Position numbers and translations under genes: made by a program
Notes under the pieces: model-generated
Databases searched by the model: none
What the model saw: only the letters and a program-made list of their open reading frames with translations
What the model was told of the DNA's origin: nothing
Shown here: positions 35,065 through 48,535 of the stretch, piece after piece
How the letters are laid out: each line of letters opens with the position of its first letter
Numbering within the stretch: the first letter of the stretch is position 1
Source: Taxillus chinensis
Taxonomy: Eukaryota > Streptophyta > Magnoliopsida > Santalales > Loranthaceae
DNA: 64,000 nt
Reading direction: 5' to 3'
Assembly (NCBI GenBank): GCA_023512835.1
Contig: CM042085.1
Span: 35,852,324 to 35,916,323, forward strand

Positions 35065-37741
35065 ATGGCATCCCAAGCTCTCTATGGTGTTGTTCCTGGC
35101 CATCTTGTCGATTGGTCCGGAATCTCGATCCTCCAGCCATGGCTCCATGAGGTTCGCCGGCTACTCGAGCATAGCAACCTTCTTGCGCTTGTTTTTGCCC
35201 GGCCGATCTTCTAGTGCCGGACATCCTAGCCTTCCATCGCACTCCACCTCCACCGAGGAGTTTATCCTTTCGTGGTTCGAGGGAACTCTATCAAGATCAC
35301 ACCTCAGGTGATCCGGGACGTTTTCAACCTTCTGCCGGCGATGACATTCGACCGAACGCCGTTGCCATGGTCGCTTCCATGGGGTGTCCTAATAAGGTGA
35401 AGGAGTACAAAATGAAGTCTTTCCATGGTCCTCACCGTTGTATGGCCACCATACTTAGCCGGTGTCTTACGGCTCGCTCCACGGCTCTCGACTCGGTTCC
35501 GTATGATCTCCTCGCTGGCGATGTATGCGGTTTTTGAGTCACGCCACTTGATCTGGGGCAACTTTCTCTTCCGGGTGTTGCCGAATGGGAAACGGAACTC
35601 ATCTTTCGGACGAATTCTGTCCCAAATTTTCCAGCATCTTCACCCCACGCACTTCCGGGGTGAACGGTGATTCCCTTCCCGGTGTCCTACTACTTCCGTC
35701 ATCTTACGCCAACGGGACCCTCACCGTTCGCCGCCCTCCGGTCTCCGTGCCCTTGCTGTTGCTTCGAGCAGCAACCGAGTCTGTTGGTGACCCGGTTGCC
35801 GGTTCGGGCCACGAAGTTAGTTCTGCTCTCCGGTCCGTTCACTCCCGCATCCGTTCTGTTGCCGCTCCAGCACGCTCCCGCAGTTCACTGCACAACGTTC
35901 GGGCTGACCCATCTACTGCTGTAGGGCCCTCTCAGCCGCCCTTCCATGAGGTTACCACATCCACCTCTCTTCTTGATGTCCCTGCCTCTCTTCCTGCTTG
36001 TTGTTGCTGCTTACCTCGATGCTTCTTGATGTTCCCGCACCCATCTCTCCGGTCCACGGCGGTATTGCTTGCTGTTCTTCCGGACCTTCCATCTTCTCCT
36101 GCGGAAGCCTCTCCCGCTCACTCTCCGGCCCTCCGGGATTATCTCGACCATCTCTCCACCGACATACTAAATGACGCTGGGTGCGCTTAAATCTCGCCAT
36201 TACTACTGACATCCCAGAACCTACCCTCCGGGTGTTTTATGCTCAACACACCCAGACCCCGGAGGAAATGATTAGTTGGAACTACTACCACGGCTTTGTG
36301 ACGCCATCGCTCCTCAAGGCTGCACCTCCTGCTGCTTGCCTCTTCCGGCCATGCCCATGACGCACGGAAACGCCCTGCCGAGGCCGGCCCCTCTTATCCT
36401 GCGGATATCCCTATCATTGACCTCTCCAGTCAAAGTGGATCTGCCGCACCTCCTACTCTGGCTCTTGTACAACCACCGTCCTCTCCTGCTGCCACTGACT
36501 CTGCCCTGCCCACACCTGCCCCTCTTCATGCGGGCGATTCTTCGAAAGCTCCCGCTTTTGGTCTTGGGCGCGCCTCTTTTGCCACGATTTTATCTGAGGC
36601 TGCTTTCTCCGCCCAACTCGATCGCCTTGCTGAGGACAGTCGTCTTTAGACCCAGGCCCTTTCCGACCATGTCCGGGCCATAGGTGCCGAGCTTCTTTCT
36701 GCTTTCTCCTCTACCTCTCTCTCCATGGATCAGAAGCTAGAGCGGCTTGCCGCGTCTTTCTCCCGACTTGTCCACCTCCATTGCGGACTTAACACAAGTT
36801 GTGGCCGGTCCCTCCCTCTCTCGCCAATCTGCCAAACCGGGGAGAAATCATCCGATCCTTCCCCTCTTTCCACTACCTGGCGTTGCCTCTCGCAAACGGT
36901 CGCACCTACTCTTCCTCCAGGCTTTCCGATGCCTAAACGCAGCCGTTTCTCCACCGGCGGACCAGCTCTCCCACTCCTTCTGCTCCTTCCGGTGCCATCT
37001 CCTTCCTCCCATCATACGCGGAATTGCATCCGGATAATGCGATGGGAGCATTCTTCTTGCGGCCAAGGCCTATGCCTTCTCCACCGCTGAGCGCCAATGT
37101 GTGTCTGCCTCATCCCCCTTCGAACCTCAAGACATCCAGGACCACACTGTCTCGAGGAGGGACAATTTTCCACCGACGACATCGACAACTATGCTCTGGT
37201 GGTAAAGATGGAGTTGAGGCTATTCCCCTCTTTACTTGAGGAAGGCCTTGATTTTGATGTTCTTCCTTCTTTGGGTTGAAAACCGGTTTCCTACTATAGA
37301 CGTTATTCTATCCTACATCAATGGTACAACAGAGAATAGCAGGACCATGGACCTCTCTGTCCATCATTTTCATCCCCTTCCAGGTCGACTCCCCACATTT
37401 CATGCTTGGTTGTTTTCCTTATCAAAGAGAAGAAAATCTTGCTTCGGATTCTCATCAGGTGGTTGACCGCCCGATTAGAAAGAATCGGATGAGGAGTCTC
37501 GTTCAAACCTTGTCGGATGCAATCGAGACAGAGTTCTCTCTATGAAGACTTGAATCTACCGCCTCTTGGTCAGGATGAAGTACTCATGGGGACGAACCGG
37601 AACAAGAAGAATGTGCCCCAAAGACCCGATGGAAACGGTTGTGGAGCCTTTATCTGCTACTTCTTGAAATCTATTATCTCCTTCGATGATGGCTTGGAAA
37701 AATATCATCGAGTTCTCCAAGCAGGGACAATGGCACTATGA
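35065..37741 (+). pseudogene. Env-position Ulp1-like ORF (copy B)
   Basis: Copy of 17843-20530 starting at ATG 35065 and ending at the TGA before 37742. The frame is shattered by many 1-2 base differences at CAG/CTG, absent from copy A. The C48 core is still recognisable: SPHFML near 37400 and DGNGCGAFICYF near 37635, where NSCG became NGCG by an AGT to GGT change at a CAG site. It should not be used to infer loss of function. Confidence 0.75.
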
Positions 37742-37933
37742 GAGCATGCGGCAAGGATGATCTTCAAATATAGTAAGCCGTATGTACCATAATGTATATC
37801 TCGTACTAAGACTTAATGTATTCCTATTGTAACTAAGTGGGACTGTTCTCTTTAATCCTTACCTCTGTGTTATTTCTTACTGCCTTATCGGATCAGATTA
37901 CAAAGGGTTTGGCATATCCATATTGGGGGAGAT

Positions 37934-39184
37934 TGTTGGATCAAACCGAGAATTTGGATAATGCGTAACAAACCCTATGTAATTTGACTCGAGATGTTTC
38001 ATGTTTACCATTAAGTCTGTGCAGATGAGTTAACTCTAAATCCGGACCTACTCATGTGAGGACAAAGCTAAGGACAGGATACATAATTCTGATCCAGGAT
38101 CATCATGAGTGTCGTCATTCACTTGGTATATAACCAAGTCATCATCCGGAGTAAGGACCCTTCGTGCTGATTAAACACTTGACAAAACGACTAGGAACCC
38201 ACGTCTAACACTCAACAAGATTATGTCAATTAATGCGGAGTAAGTTCCTGAGTCTACATCTATCACGGAGTAAAAAAGACTTGTGAGAGAGAAGGAATCG
38301 AAGTTGTCACTCCAACCGGACTAAGAAAAAGAAGACACGGACGAAGAAATCCGAGTCTGTCATTCGAGCGGAGTAAGGGCAACTGTTGCGGAGTAAGGAC
38401 ATCAAATGCGGGATAAGGAATCTGAACCATTACTCATGCGGAGTAAGGAAGCGCTGACACGGAATAAGGATTCCAGGACTTCATTCATACGGAGTAAGCA
38501 ATCAACGATACGGAGTAAGGATCCAAGCTTCGTTCAATGCGGAGTAAGGAACCTTGCAATGGACCAAGAAGACGCTGCTTCATCTCTCCAAGCCGCAATT
38601 AATGCTAGCAGCTCGCTACGTCCCGATGTAAGACAAACTTATTGAATACCTAAATTGTCTGACACGTGGAACACACGGAGATGTGGACGCAGTCTCAAAT
38701 GCAATTGGAATCAAGCAAAGAATTCATTACAACTTATGCTTCTAATATTTCGAGCTCCACATCCGCAGCAGTTAAAGCTTCAGCATTTTCCGATAAAGAA
38801 CTTCAATGCTCCACACTGCTCGGAAAATGCAGTTCCAAGATAGATTTCTAGGATGTCTATATATATGCCTAAAGCAATGTAAAAAGTGCGTGCTTACTTA
38901 TACTTATACACTCATAAGCATATATCTTGAAAAGAGCCAAACACAAGATTCACTCCCAAGTGTGTATAACTATAACGAGTGTTGTGTTGTAATCACTTAA
39001 AACGTTGTTTTGCTTTGTTGTAATTATCTTCAGATAATAAAACAACATACTTCCACTACCTGGTTAATCTTCCGCGTGATTTTATCCATTTAACCAGAGT
39101 GAGTGTCTAAGCCATTAAAAGAGAGAAAGAATTTTTAAAGAGCCTATTCACCCCCCCCCCCCTCTAGGCTCTCCGGGACCAACA
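37934..39184 (+). mobile_element. 3' LTR of the plus element (copy B)
   Basis: TGTTGGATC to GGGACCAACA, a copy of 20722-21975 with a few CAG/CTG-linked differences. It is preceded by ATTGGGGGAGAT and followed by the copy-B minus-strand LTR. Confidence 0.95.
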
Positions 39185-40021
39185 ATGTAGAATCAGTGCA
39201 GAAGATAACCAGATAGTGGAAGTATTTTGTTTTATTATCTGATGACAATTACAACAAAATGAACATCAATTACATCTGATTACAATAACACTCAGTTTTA
39301 CAGTCACACACACTAGTGTTGATAATCTCTATGAGCTCTTGTACACACCCTTTTTATGAATATACACAATTTAGTATTTATAGACATTCCTAGGAATCTA
39401 TCTTGGAACTGTATATCCCGAGCACTGTGTAACATTAAGTTCTATACTTTTGCTTTAACTACTACCGATGTGGAGCTCAAAATATTGGAAGCACAAGTGT
39501 ATTGAATTACTTTGCTTGATTCCAATTGCATTTGAGACCGCGTCCACATCTTTGAGTGTTCCACGTGTAAGACAGTTTAGATCTTCAATGAGTTTGTCTT
39601 ACATCGGGACACAACGAGCTGAACATTAAATGCGGCTTGGAAAAGATGAAGCGGCGTCTTCTTAATCCATAGTAAGGTTCCTTACTCCATATCAACGAAG
39701 CTCGGATCGTTACTCCGTGTCGGTAGTTGCTTACTCAGACGGGTACGATCCCCGGAATCCTTGTTCCGTGCAAGCGCTTCCTTACTCCGCATGAAGTTAA
39801 GACTCGGATAACTAATTCTGCATCACCGCTTCCTTACTCCGCATAGAGTAGGTACGGAATGCTTACTCCGCATCGGCGCTTGGTTCGAATTCCTTACTCC
39901 CCATTAGTTTCCCTTACTCCACAATAGTTGTCCTTACTCCGCATCGATGTGGACTCGGATTCCATAGTCCGTGTCTTTATTTCCTTGGTCCAGTGGAGTG
40001 ACAACTTCGATTCGTTCTCCG
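39185..40021 (-). mobile_element. Truncated 3' LTR of the minus element (copy B)
   Basis: Copy of 21976-22812 with the same two break points: the junction with the plus LTR and the jump into ORF at GTTCTCCG. Sharing both breakpoints shows they predate the duplication, or that the two copies are one locus. Confidence 0.85.
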
Positions 40022-41793
40022 TCCCGCCAACACCACGTTGCTCGGGTCGTGACACACGACTTGGGTTAAGTCCGTGACGGAAGTAGACAAGCCCTGAAGA
40101 GAGGTGCCAATCATCTCGAGCTTCGATCCATGGAGAGAGAGGAGGAGGAGAGAGCGGAAAGAATCTCGGCGCCAATGGCCTTTACACGATCGGCGATGGC
40201 CTGGGTCGAAGACGATTGTCCTCCTGGAAGTCGATCGAGTTGGGCCAGAGAAGGCGGCCTTGGACAGAATCGTTGCAAAGGAGGCATGCCCAAGGCCAAA
40301 GCGGGGAGCCTTAGAGGACTCCCCCGCATGAAGAGGGGCGGTGTGCGTAGGGCGGAGTCGGCGACAGCCAAAGAGAACGGTGGTGGTGCGGCAACGGGGC
40401 GGCAGAGCCACTTTGACCGGAGAGGTCAATAGTAGGAATATCCACAGGATAGGAGAGACCAGCCTCGGCGGGGATAGGTGTTTGTGCATCGTGGGTAGGT
40501 CCGGACGATGCAACGGCGGAAGTGTAGCTTGAAGCGGGGACGGCATCAAAAAGCCGTGATCACGGTTCCAAGTGATCATATCCTTCGGGGTTTGGGTGTG
40601 TTGAGTGTAATACACCCGGAGGGTAGGTTCGGGATGTCTGCGGTATGGGCGAGGGCGAAGCACGACCAACAATCGATAAGGAGGTCATTGGAAAGATGGT
40701 CGATGTAGTCCTTGGGGGCGGGAGAGTGAGCTAGAGAAGCGTCCGCAGGGAGAGATAGGGATTTCGGGTAGAATAGCGACAATAGGCTGCTTGGACCGGA
40801 GAGACGGGTGCGGGAGCGTCGGCGACGACATCGAAGCGGCGGCAGCAAGCAGCGGGGAGGAGAAGCAGGACCAACAGCAAGGAGAGGCCGAGAAGACGAC
40901 CTCATGAAAATGCGGGCGAGAGGGCCCTACGACGATGAGACGGGTCAACGCGAATCTTGTCCGGCGAATCGGGACCATGCCAGAGCGGCAACAGACCGGA
41001 TGCGTGAGTGGAAGGACCGGGGAGCAGAGCTAACTTCATGGCCCGAGCTCGCAACTGGGTCACCAACAGAACTAGCTTGCTGCTCTGACACAGCAACAAG
41101 AGCACAAGAGACTGGAGGGCGGCGAACGGTGAGTGTTCCATCGGCAGTAAGATGGCGGAAGTAAAAGTTCACTGGGAAGGGAATCACCAGTTCGTCCTGG
41201 AAGTGCGCGGGGTGAAGGTGTCAAAAAATTTGAGACAGAATCCGTCCAAAAGACGAATTCCGTTTCCCATTCTGCAGCACCCGGAATAGGAAAATGCCCC
41301 AGTCAAGTGGCAGGGACTCAAAAACCACGTACATCGCCAGCAGCAGATCGTACGGGACAGAGTCAAGAGCTATGGAGCGAGCCAGTAGGCACCGGCTCAG
41401 TATAGTGGCCATACAGCGATGGGGGCCCTGAAAAGACTTCATCTTGTACTCCTTCACCTTGTTGGGACAGCCCATGGAAGCAGCCATGGCTGGAGCGCTC
41501 GGCCTAAAGTCGTTGCCGGCAGGAAGACGGAAGGCGTCACGGATCACCTGAAGGGTGATCCTGATAGGTTGCCCTCGGACCACAGAGATGATAGACTCAT
41601 CACTGGAGTTGAAATGCTGATAAAAGGCAAGGATGTCGGAGATGAGAAGATCAACCGGGGTAGAGACTAGGGCGAGGAGGTTGCTGGAATCAAGGAGCTG
41701 ACGAACCTCTTCAAGCCAGGCTGGAGGATCAGAGATTCCAGACCAATCTACCAGGTGGCCGGGAACAACTCCATAGAGAGCTTGGGATGCCAT
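40022..41793 (-). pseudogene. Env-position ORF of the minus element, Ulp1 domain deleted (copy B)
   Basis: Copy of 22813-24589, start ATG 41793. The N-terminal part (41221-41850) is identical in protein to copy A. The linker between about 40100 and 40980 is heavily frameshifted at CAG/CTG sites, whereas 41000-42000 is nearly unchanged, which illustrates how patchy the differences are. Confidence 0.75.
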
Positions 41794-43470
41794 TAAAATA
41801 TGGAGGATTGGAGGAAAAGGAGATGAGGTCTTTGGAGAAGGAAGAAGCAACGAGGATTTAGGGTTTTGAGAATTGGGGATGATAGCCTCGTGCGTCGCTG
41901 AATAGTGCAGTATAAATAGGACTCTTTCCGTGGAAGCAAGCGGGTCTCGGGTTTAAGCGAGATGAACAGTGATCCGCCTGACTATCCGATGTCATTAGAC
42001 TTGATGTATTAGGGCCGTCAAATAGGCGATGACGTGGCGGCCGTGCTTAACCATTCAAAAATGACAATTGTATGCATACTTCCGGATTTTTGAAAAGACA
42101 ATTGCCGGGCTCGAGACGTGCATTTAATGAACCATCATTATCCCTCCTCAAAAATACGTGATGTAATATGATTACTTGGGTTATCGTGAGTTAAGAATTC
42201 CAAAAGTCGGGAGGAATTGAACCAACTTTCATCCAGGAGGAGAATAATTCGTAAAAGAACATTTGGATGATCGATCGTCCGTAGAAACCGAGTCTTGATA
42301 AAAGATGATTCCTTTGCTGTCTTGGTGTCGAGGAAATAAAAAGTACCACAACACTTCAAATCCGAGACATCAAACAAGATAGAGTAATGAAGTGCAAAGA
42401 GAATCAAAGCGTAGCTTGATAAAAAATAAACTAAAAGAACAAGTAGACTAACAAGTTAGGTTAGTACGGATATAAGTAAAAAATATCATTATCTGAACTA
42501 AGAAGAAACAGAACTTATGCATAGAAAAGCAACAAGACACATACATGTGAATTATGATCAATTTCTTGAAGAAAATGCATATGACAAATGATAAACACAT
42601 AAGTTCATGTAGGTCAACATAGCAAAACCTTCATACGCGACGGGGTAGCTAAGATAAATTAATTTCATATGAACTTATTCAACCAAGAATTCATGAATGA
42701 GGGTGAAATAAAGAACATATGCTAGATGAGTAACCACATTGATTGTAATTGCTAAATTGTAACGTTGAAGAAGAACTCATACCATCATGCCACGATTGTG
42801 ATTCAACAATGCATGTCTAGTCGGATCGATAAGTGAGAGTTCGAAGGAGGAGTATCCGAGACATATCGGGGGTTCATAATTGCTCCCCCTTAGATTATGC
42901 AATCCTCTCGAGACGAACTCCCCCTCGGATAGACAACCAAGAAAGAGGTGACGAGACATATAAGGGGGGTATTACTTGATTAATGGAAAAAGCATTTTCT
43001 CCCCCTTAGATCATGCGATCCTCTCGATGGACATCTCCTACTAGCATGATTCACAAGAAGATGCTGTCTATCTTTGATGAAACTCCACTTGCAGAGCTGA
43101 TCAGACTGCAACAATGAATACATCCACCAGAGATTCCGTGCTAACCCTTTTTCACTCTTCAACAGTGCATGTTAGAAATTTTAATCAAAGTGAGAAATCA
43201 TTGGACATGTGGTGAGAGATGAAAAGTGGAATCATGAGATCCTATGGAGGTTTTATTCATATAAAGTTAATCATGTTTGCTTTACCATATCGCAGATCCG
43301 GAGACGCGAGCATCCTCCCATAATGAAATTTGATATTAATATCAGAAGCATGAAGCACGTTAAGCAGTAAGTATGATCAACATTAAGTTTAGTATGTGTC
43401 TTCTACTTTTAATAAAAGCACAATGCATGTTCTGAAAGAAAATATATTGTTGGATTATTTAAATGTGAAG
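41794..43470 (-). other. Spacer with promoter-like motifs and polypurine tracts (copy B)
   Basis: Copy of 24590-26268. TATAAATAG lies near 41911, the telo-box near 41860, and reversed PPT motifs near 42885-43010. No gene seen. Confidence 0.65.
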
Positions 43471-45011
43471 CTATGCAGAAAAGTCAAGCATACCTAATCG
43501 GAAGAGTAGTTCAGAGCATCTTGCATCAGGTAGGGGCTTTGTAAGTATGTCTGCCAGTTGATCTTCAGTAGCAACATGTTCAAGAGTTATATGCTTTTTA
43601 AGAACATGGTCGCGAATGAAGTGATACCTAACCTCAATGTGCTTGGTCTTTGGGTGCATGACAGGATTATTGCTGATAGCAATTGCACTTGGTGTTGTTG
43701 CGGCGAGTGGAACAGATGTCATGTTGAAACCGTAGTCGGTAAGTTGACTTTGCATCAAGAGTAGGCTGTGCACGACAACTCCCAAGAGCTATATATTCCG
43801 CCTCGGCGATGAGAGGTTGATACGGAATTCTGCTTCTTACTGAACCGTGAAATTAATCTGTTTCCAAGGAACTGACATGTACCACTTGTGCTTTTCTTGT
43901 CGATGCGACACCTAGCAAAGTCAACATCAGAATATCCAGGATAAAGTGAAGTTGAACTCCTTTGGATACCAGAGTCCCAAATTCACAGTCCCTTTGAGAT
44001 ACCTCAATATCCGTTCGACATGAAGCATATGTGACTCTTTAGGATTCGCCTGATATCTTGCACGAGATGCAAGTTGCAAACATAATGTCCTGGCGACTTG
44101 CTGTAAGATACAGCAAGGATCCTATCATCCCTCTATATTCAATCACATTTACTTGATTTGCCATCCACATTAGGGTCTAACTAGGCATCGATGGCATTAG
44201 AGTCTTGACGGGAGATGAACCTTCCATACCAAACTTCTTGATTAAGTCACGTGTGTACTTAGCTTGGTTAATGAAGATCCCTTCCTTCAATTGTTTGACT
44301 TCTATTCCAAGGAAGTATGACGGTTCTCCCATCATACTCATTTCGAACTTGCCAATCATTAACTTTGCAAACTCTTCACAAAGCTTCGGATTTGATGATC
44401 CGAAAATGATATCATCCACATATATCCGTACGATCGAGTATGTCCTTTCTCTTTTTCGTAGGAATAAAGTGGAGTCTATCTTCCCTTTTTGGAAGTTGTG
44501 AGCAAGTAGGAATTCGACGAGTAGTGTCGTACTAGGCTCTTGGAGCTTGCTTCAATCCATACAAGGCTTTCCGTAGCTTGTAGACTAGATGTCCACCTTG
44601 GGTTCAATGAAACCAGGAGGTTGATCAACATACACCTCCTCTTAAAGATCTCCATTCGAAATGCGCTTTTGACGTCCATTTGATAAACTATGAAGTTCTC
44701 ATATGAAGCATACGCCGGAAACATTCTGATTGCCTCAAGTTTTGCTATCGGAGCAAAAGTCTCGTCATAGTCTATTCCTTCTTCTTGACGATAACCTTTG
44801 GCTACTAGTCTGGATTTGTTCCGGATTACTATTCCATCCGTATCAAGCTTGTTCTGAAACACCCATTTAACTCCAATGACTTGTTGAGACTTAGGCCTTG
44901 GTACTAGTGTCCACACATCATTTCTCTTAAATTGATTCAGCTCTTCTTGCATGGCTTTTATCCAATTCGAATCCTGAAGAGCTTCATCTACCACCTTTGG
45001 TTCTATTAGAG
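43471..45011 (-). pseudogene. pol: Reverse transcriptase and RNase H of the minus element (copy B)
   Basis: Copy of 26269-27804. Here the C-terminal HVATEDQLADILTKPLPDARCSELL segment is intact, unlike copy [10 protein letters not shown] lies near 44410. Small CAG/CTG-linked indels break other parts. It ends at the copy-B solo LTR. Confidence 0.85.
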
Positions 45012-46692
45012 TGTCACGCCCCGGATTTCCAACCCGAGGAGACCGGAACGTGACCCTCCCTTTACCCGGGTTTGGATAAATGGGTTAAAATATAACGTAC
45101 ACATCACATTTTATATTCAGAGACAAAACCAAATATTTATTAAGTTCAAACATTACATTTATTACATTAAACTCCACATTACAAGATCTCCCCACTGGGG
45201 TTACAAAGTTCACAAAAACAACAAGATTTCAAGAACAATAAGCAAGCCACAAGTAGGTCTTCCTTGGTTCCCACCTAACACCTGTAGGTCTCTGTAAGAA
45301 AACAACACGATAGGAGGGGTGAGCAACCACAGCTCAGTAAGGATCATGTCTCCCCAACCCATCCCATGCTCCTAGCATCTATATGCCGTGTGTACAAGTG
45401 CAGTGTCGTGGTATAATTATTTCAACAAATATAATGGTAAGCCATCAGCAAAAACAAATATTTCAAATAGCCACACAAGCAAGACATGAGCAGTCCCCGG
45501 CTTCCCACGGCTCTGGGTTTCACAAACGATCCCGGCTTCCACAACCACCGGGTTTCACAAAACAGTCCCGAGCTTCCACAGCCACCGGGTTTCACAAACA
45601 GTCCCAGGCTTCCACAGCCACCGGGCTTCGCAAAACACAATACACATAGCCTTTCAGGCATAAAACCAAACACTTAGTAGGCACACATTCTCAAATATAC
45701 AAACCCAGCCACTCAGGCATAAAAGCAAACACTTGGCATGCACACCTTTACCAACTCACAATTCTAGTCGTACTGGCATATTATCAAACACATACTGGGC
45801 ATATTCACACAAACATATTCACACGGACATTTTAACGAACATTTAACATGCACTGCCCACCCAACACCAGAATCACACCAAAATGCCATTGAAGGCCAAC
45901 ATTCATATAGGAGGTCACACCTATATGAATTTACATATAAATATTATAACAACAGCCATAGAAATTCGGTAAAACATCTACACAGGGCCTAACCCCGGAA
46001 CAGACCAGGAAAGACAGAACCCCTACTTTAAAGATCCTCCTTGCTCCCGTGCTAGACGCCGTCCTTCCCACGCAAGACGCTCCGGCAGCAACCAGCAACT
46101 CTCCTTCCTTCCCTCTCTCTAGCTCTCTCTCTCTCTCTCTACGACGGCTGCAGTGGCTGAAGAAAACCCTAACCCTAGAACAAGGAGTCCTCACCTTTTT
46201 ATATAGACAACTCAAACCTCAAAATGATGTAGTTTTGATTAAATGAATCCAGCATCAAAATGACGTAGTTTTGATGACAGACTACAACCTTTTTGCAACC
46301 ACACAAGACAAAGCACTCATAATTTCACCATGGTCCTTTTAGCAAAAGAGGATCAGAACAACAAAACAAAGGTAATGGAGGCTGCACGTGAGAAAGCATT
46401 CTCACGTGCATTCTCACGGGCACCTCCAAATGCTCTAGAATTTCACCAAAAGCCTTGGAACAACATCAGGAAGGCTCCCATGCAAAAATCTCACTGCACG
46501 TGAAAAGCATTCTCACGTGCATTCTCACGTGCACTCCCAATTGGGCTCAAACTTTGCCTCTTGCTTGCTTATCAACATACAAGATGATTAAGCCAAAGTG
46601 TGTGGAAAGAAAACTCCCTAAAACCCAACAATTTCCACCTAAAATGGCAAACCGTGACTAACTCCTCACATCCCAAAAATGCGGTCATTACA
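45012..46692 (-). mobile_element. Solo LTR, gypsy-type, minus strand (copy B)
   Basis: Copy of 27805-29485 with the same TAGAG flanks (45007-45011 and 46693-46697), the same length, GA tract, minisatellite and G-box hairpins. Differences cluster in the minisatellite at about 45475-45550. Confidence 0.9.
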
Positions 46693-46697
46693 TAGAG

Positions 46698-48535
46698 ATA
46701 GAAAACATGAGTAAAGACAAATGTTGGAGGTGGCTGCTCTTGTTCTTACACCAACAGTAGGATCACCAATCACTTGTTCTGAAGGGTGGTTTCTAGTCCA
46801 CCTGTAATTCTGTGCATGTGATGGTTGATCTTGAATAATTTGAAGCTCTGCCAGATTAGGTGGTTCAGGTACATCCGCTGGTTAAGCTTCTTCCGGACTA
46901 GATGTTTCCGTATTAACAGGTCTTGGAGAACTTAGAGGTTCTCCAGTACTGTTCATTTCTGTATTAACTGGTCTGGAAGGACTTAAAAGTACTCCGGGAT
47001 TTTGGATATCCGTAAGAATATGTCCGGAGTTTAATGGTAGTCCAGGTCCGAATCGTCCGTAGCATCATCTCGGATCATTTCTTCGTGTTCTGCACCGGTG
47101 CCACGTGGTTGGTCGATATGTGTAACAGGAACATTTATAAACTTTGAATAGTTGATATTGTCGTCCTGATCCTACACATTAGAACTTGAAGAACCAACTT
47201 TTGACCAATCCAGGTTAGCTTCATCAAAAGTCACATGGATAGATTCTTCAACTTTAAAAAGTTTTCTATTGAAGACTCGATAAGCCTTGCTATATAATGA
47301 GTACCCGACAAAAATCCCATCATCAGATTTTGGTTCAAATTTATTCTGGGGTTCTTTGTTGTTGTTCAATATATAGCAAGTACACCCAAAAGCTCTGAAA
47401 TGTGAAATTGAGGGCTTTCGTCCTCTCCACATCTCATAGGGTGTTTTCATGGTAAATTTATTTATTAGAGTTCTATTCCGAACATAGCAGGCGATGGACA
47501 CGGCTCATCCCATAGGCGAGAGGAAGCTTTGCCCCTGCTGACATGGATCTACCAGCCTCGACTAAAGTGCGATTCTTTCGCTCAGCTACCCCATTTTGTT
47601 GTGGAGTTCTGGGCACAGAGAAGTCGTGCTGAATGCCCTATTCAGAACAATATGACCTCATATCTGAAAAATCAAATTCTATACCATGATCACTCCTGAT
47701 GCATTTAATGCTCAGTCCTTGTGAGTTGCTTATCCAGTTGAAGACATCTACAAGATGCTCAAAGGTTTGATCCTTTGATTTCAGGAACATCACCCATGTA
47801 TATCTGGTGAAGTCATCGATAACCACTAGGGTATATCTCGCACCAGCTAGAGAAGAAACAGATATAGGACCACAGAGGTCCATGTGAAGAAGGCAGTAAA
47901 GGAGCGGTTATTGAATTAACTGATTTGCTCTTAAAACTATGTTTGGTCTGTTTGCCAAGTTGACATTCTCGACAAAGAGTATCTCTGGAGTATTTGTGTT
48001 TAGGAAGACCAGTGACCAGATCAAGCGATGCTAACTTAGACATAGTCTTAAAATTTAAATGTGCACAACGCTTGTGCCATAGCTAACTATCTTCATGTGA
48101 TGCTTTAGTGAGGAAGCATACAGGATCAGAAGAATTATTTCTTAAGACGATAGAGTATATGTCCCCATCTCTTGATCCGGATAACTTAATATCTCCAGGA
48201 TAAGTTATCTCTGACCGTGTAGGTGTTGGAGAAAAAGGAAACAGGGAATCCTTTGTCACACAAATTACCGACACTCAATGATTATGCTTCAAACCTTCGA
48301 CTAGTGCAACCTTAATAATTGATACACAGCTGTTGGTTAAAGTTCCATACCCTACGATCTTACCTTTTACTTGTTGTCGCCATATGTTACGGATGGGCCT
48401 CGTTTGTTATTAACATCTACGAGCAGAGACTTATCACCCGTCATATGTTCGGAGCATCCGCTATCGAGTATCCACTTGCTTTGATTAATCTTTGACTTCA
48501 AGTGGGATGACAGTGAGTTCCATAGATGCTCCTGC
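46698..48535 (-). pseudogene. pol: Protease, integrase and linker of the minus element (copy B)
   Basis: Copy of 29491-31326. The protease DSG is at 48457-48465. The integrase core is split by CAG/CTG-linked shifts, for example near 47500 and 47890, where copy A reads through. Confidence 0.85.

Noticed and set aside
35065..41793. Apparent rapid decay of unit B reading frames
   Set aside because: The breaks coincide with CAG/CTG sites and are probably sequencing errors, so they are not treated as evidence of selection or age.
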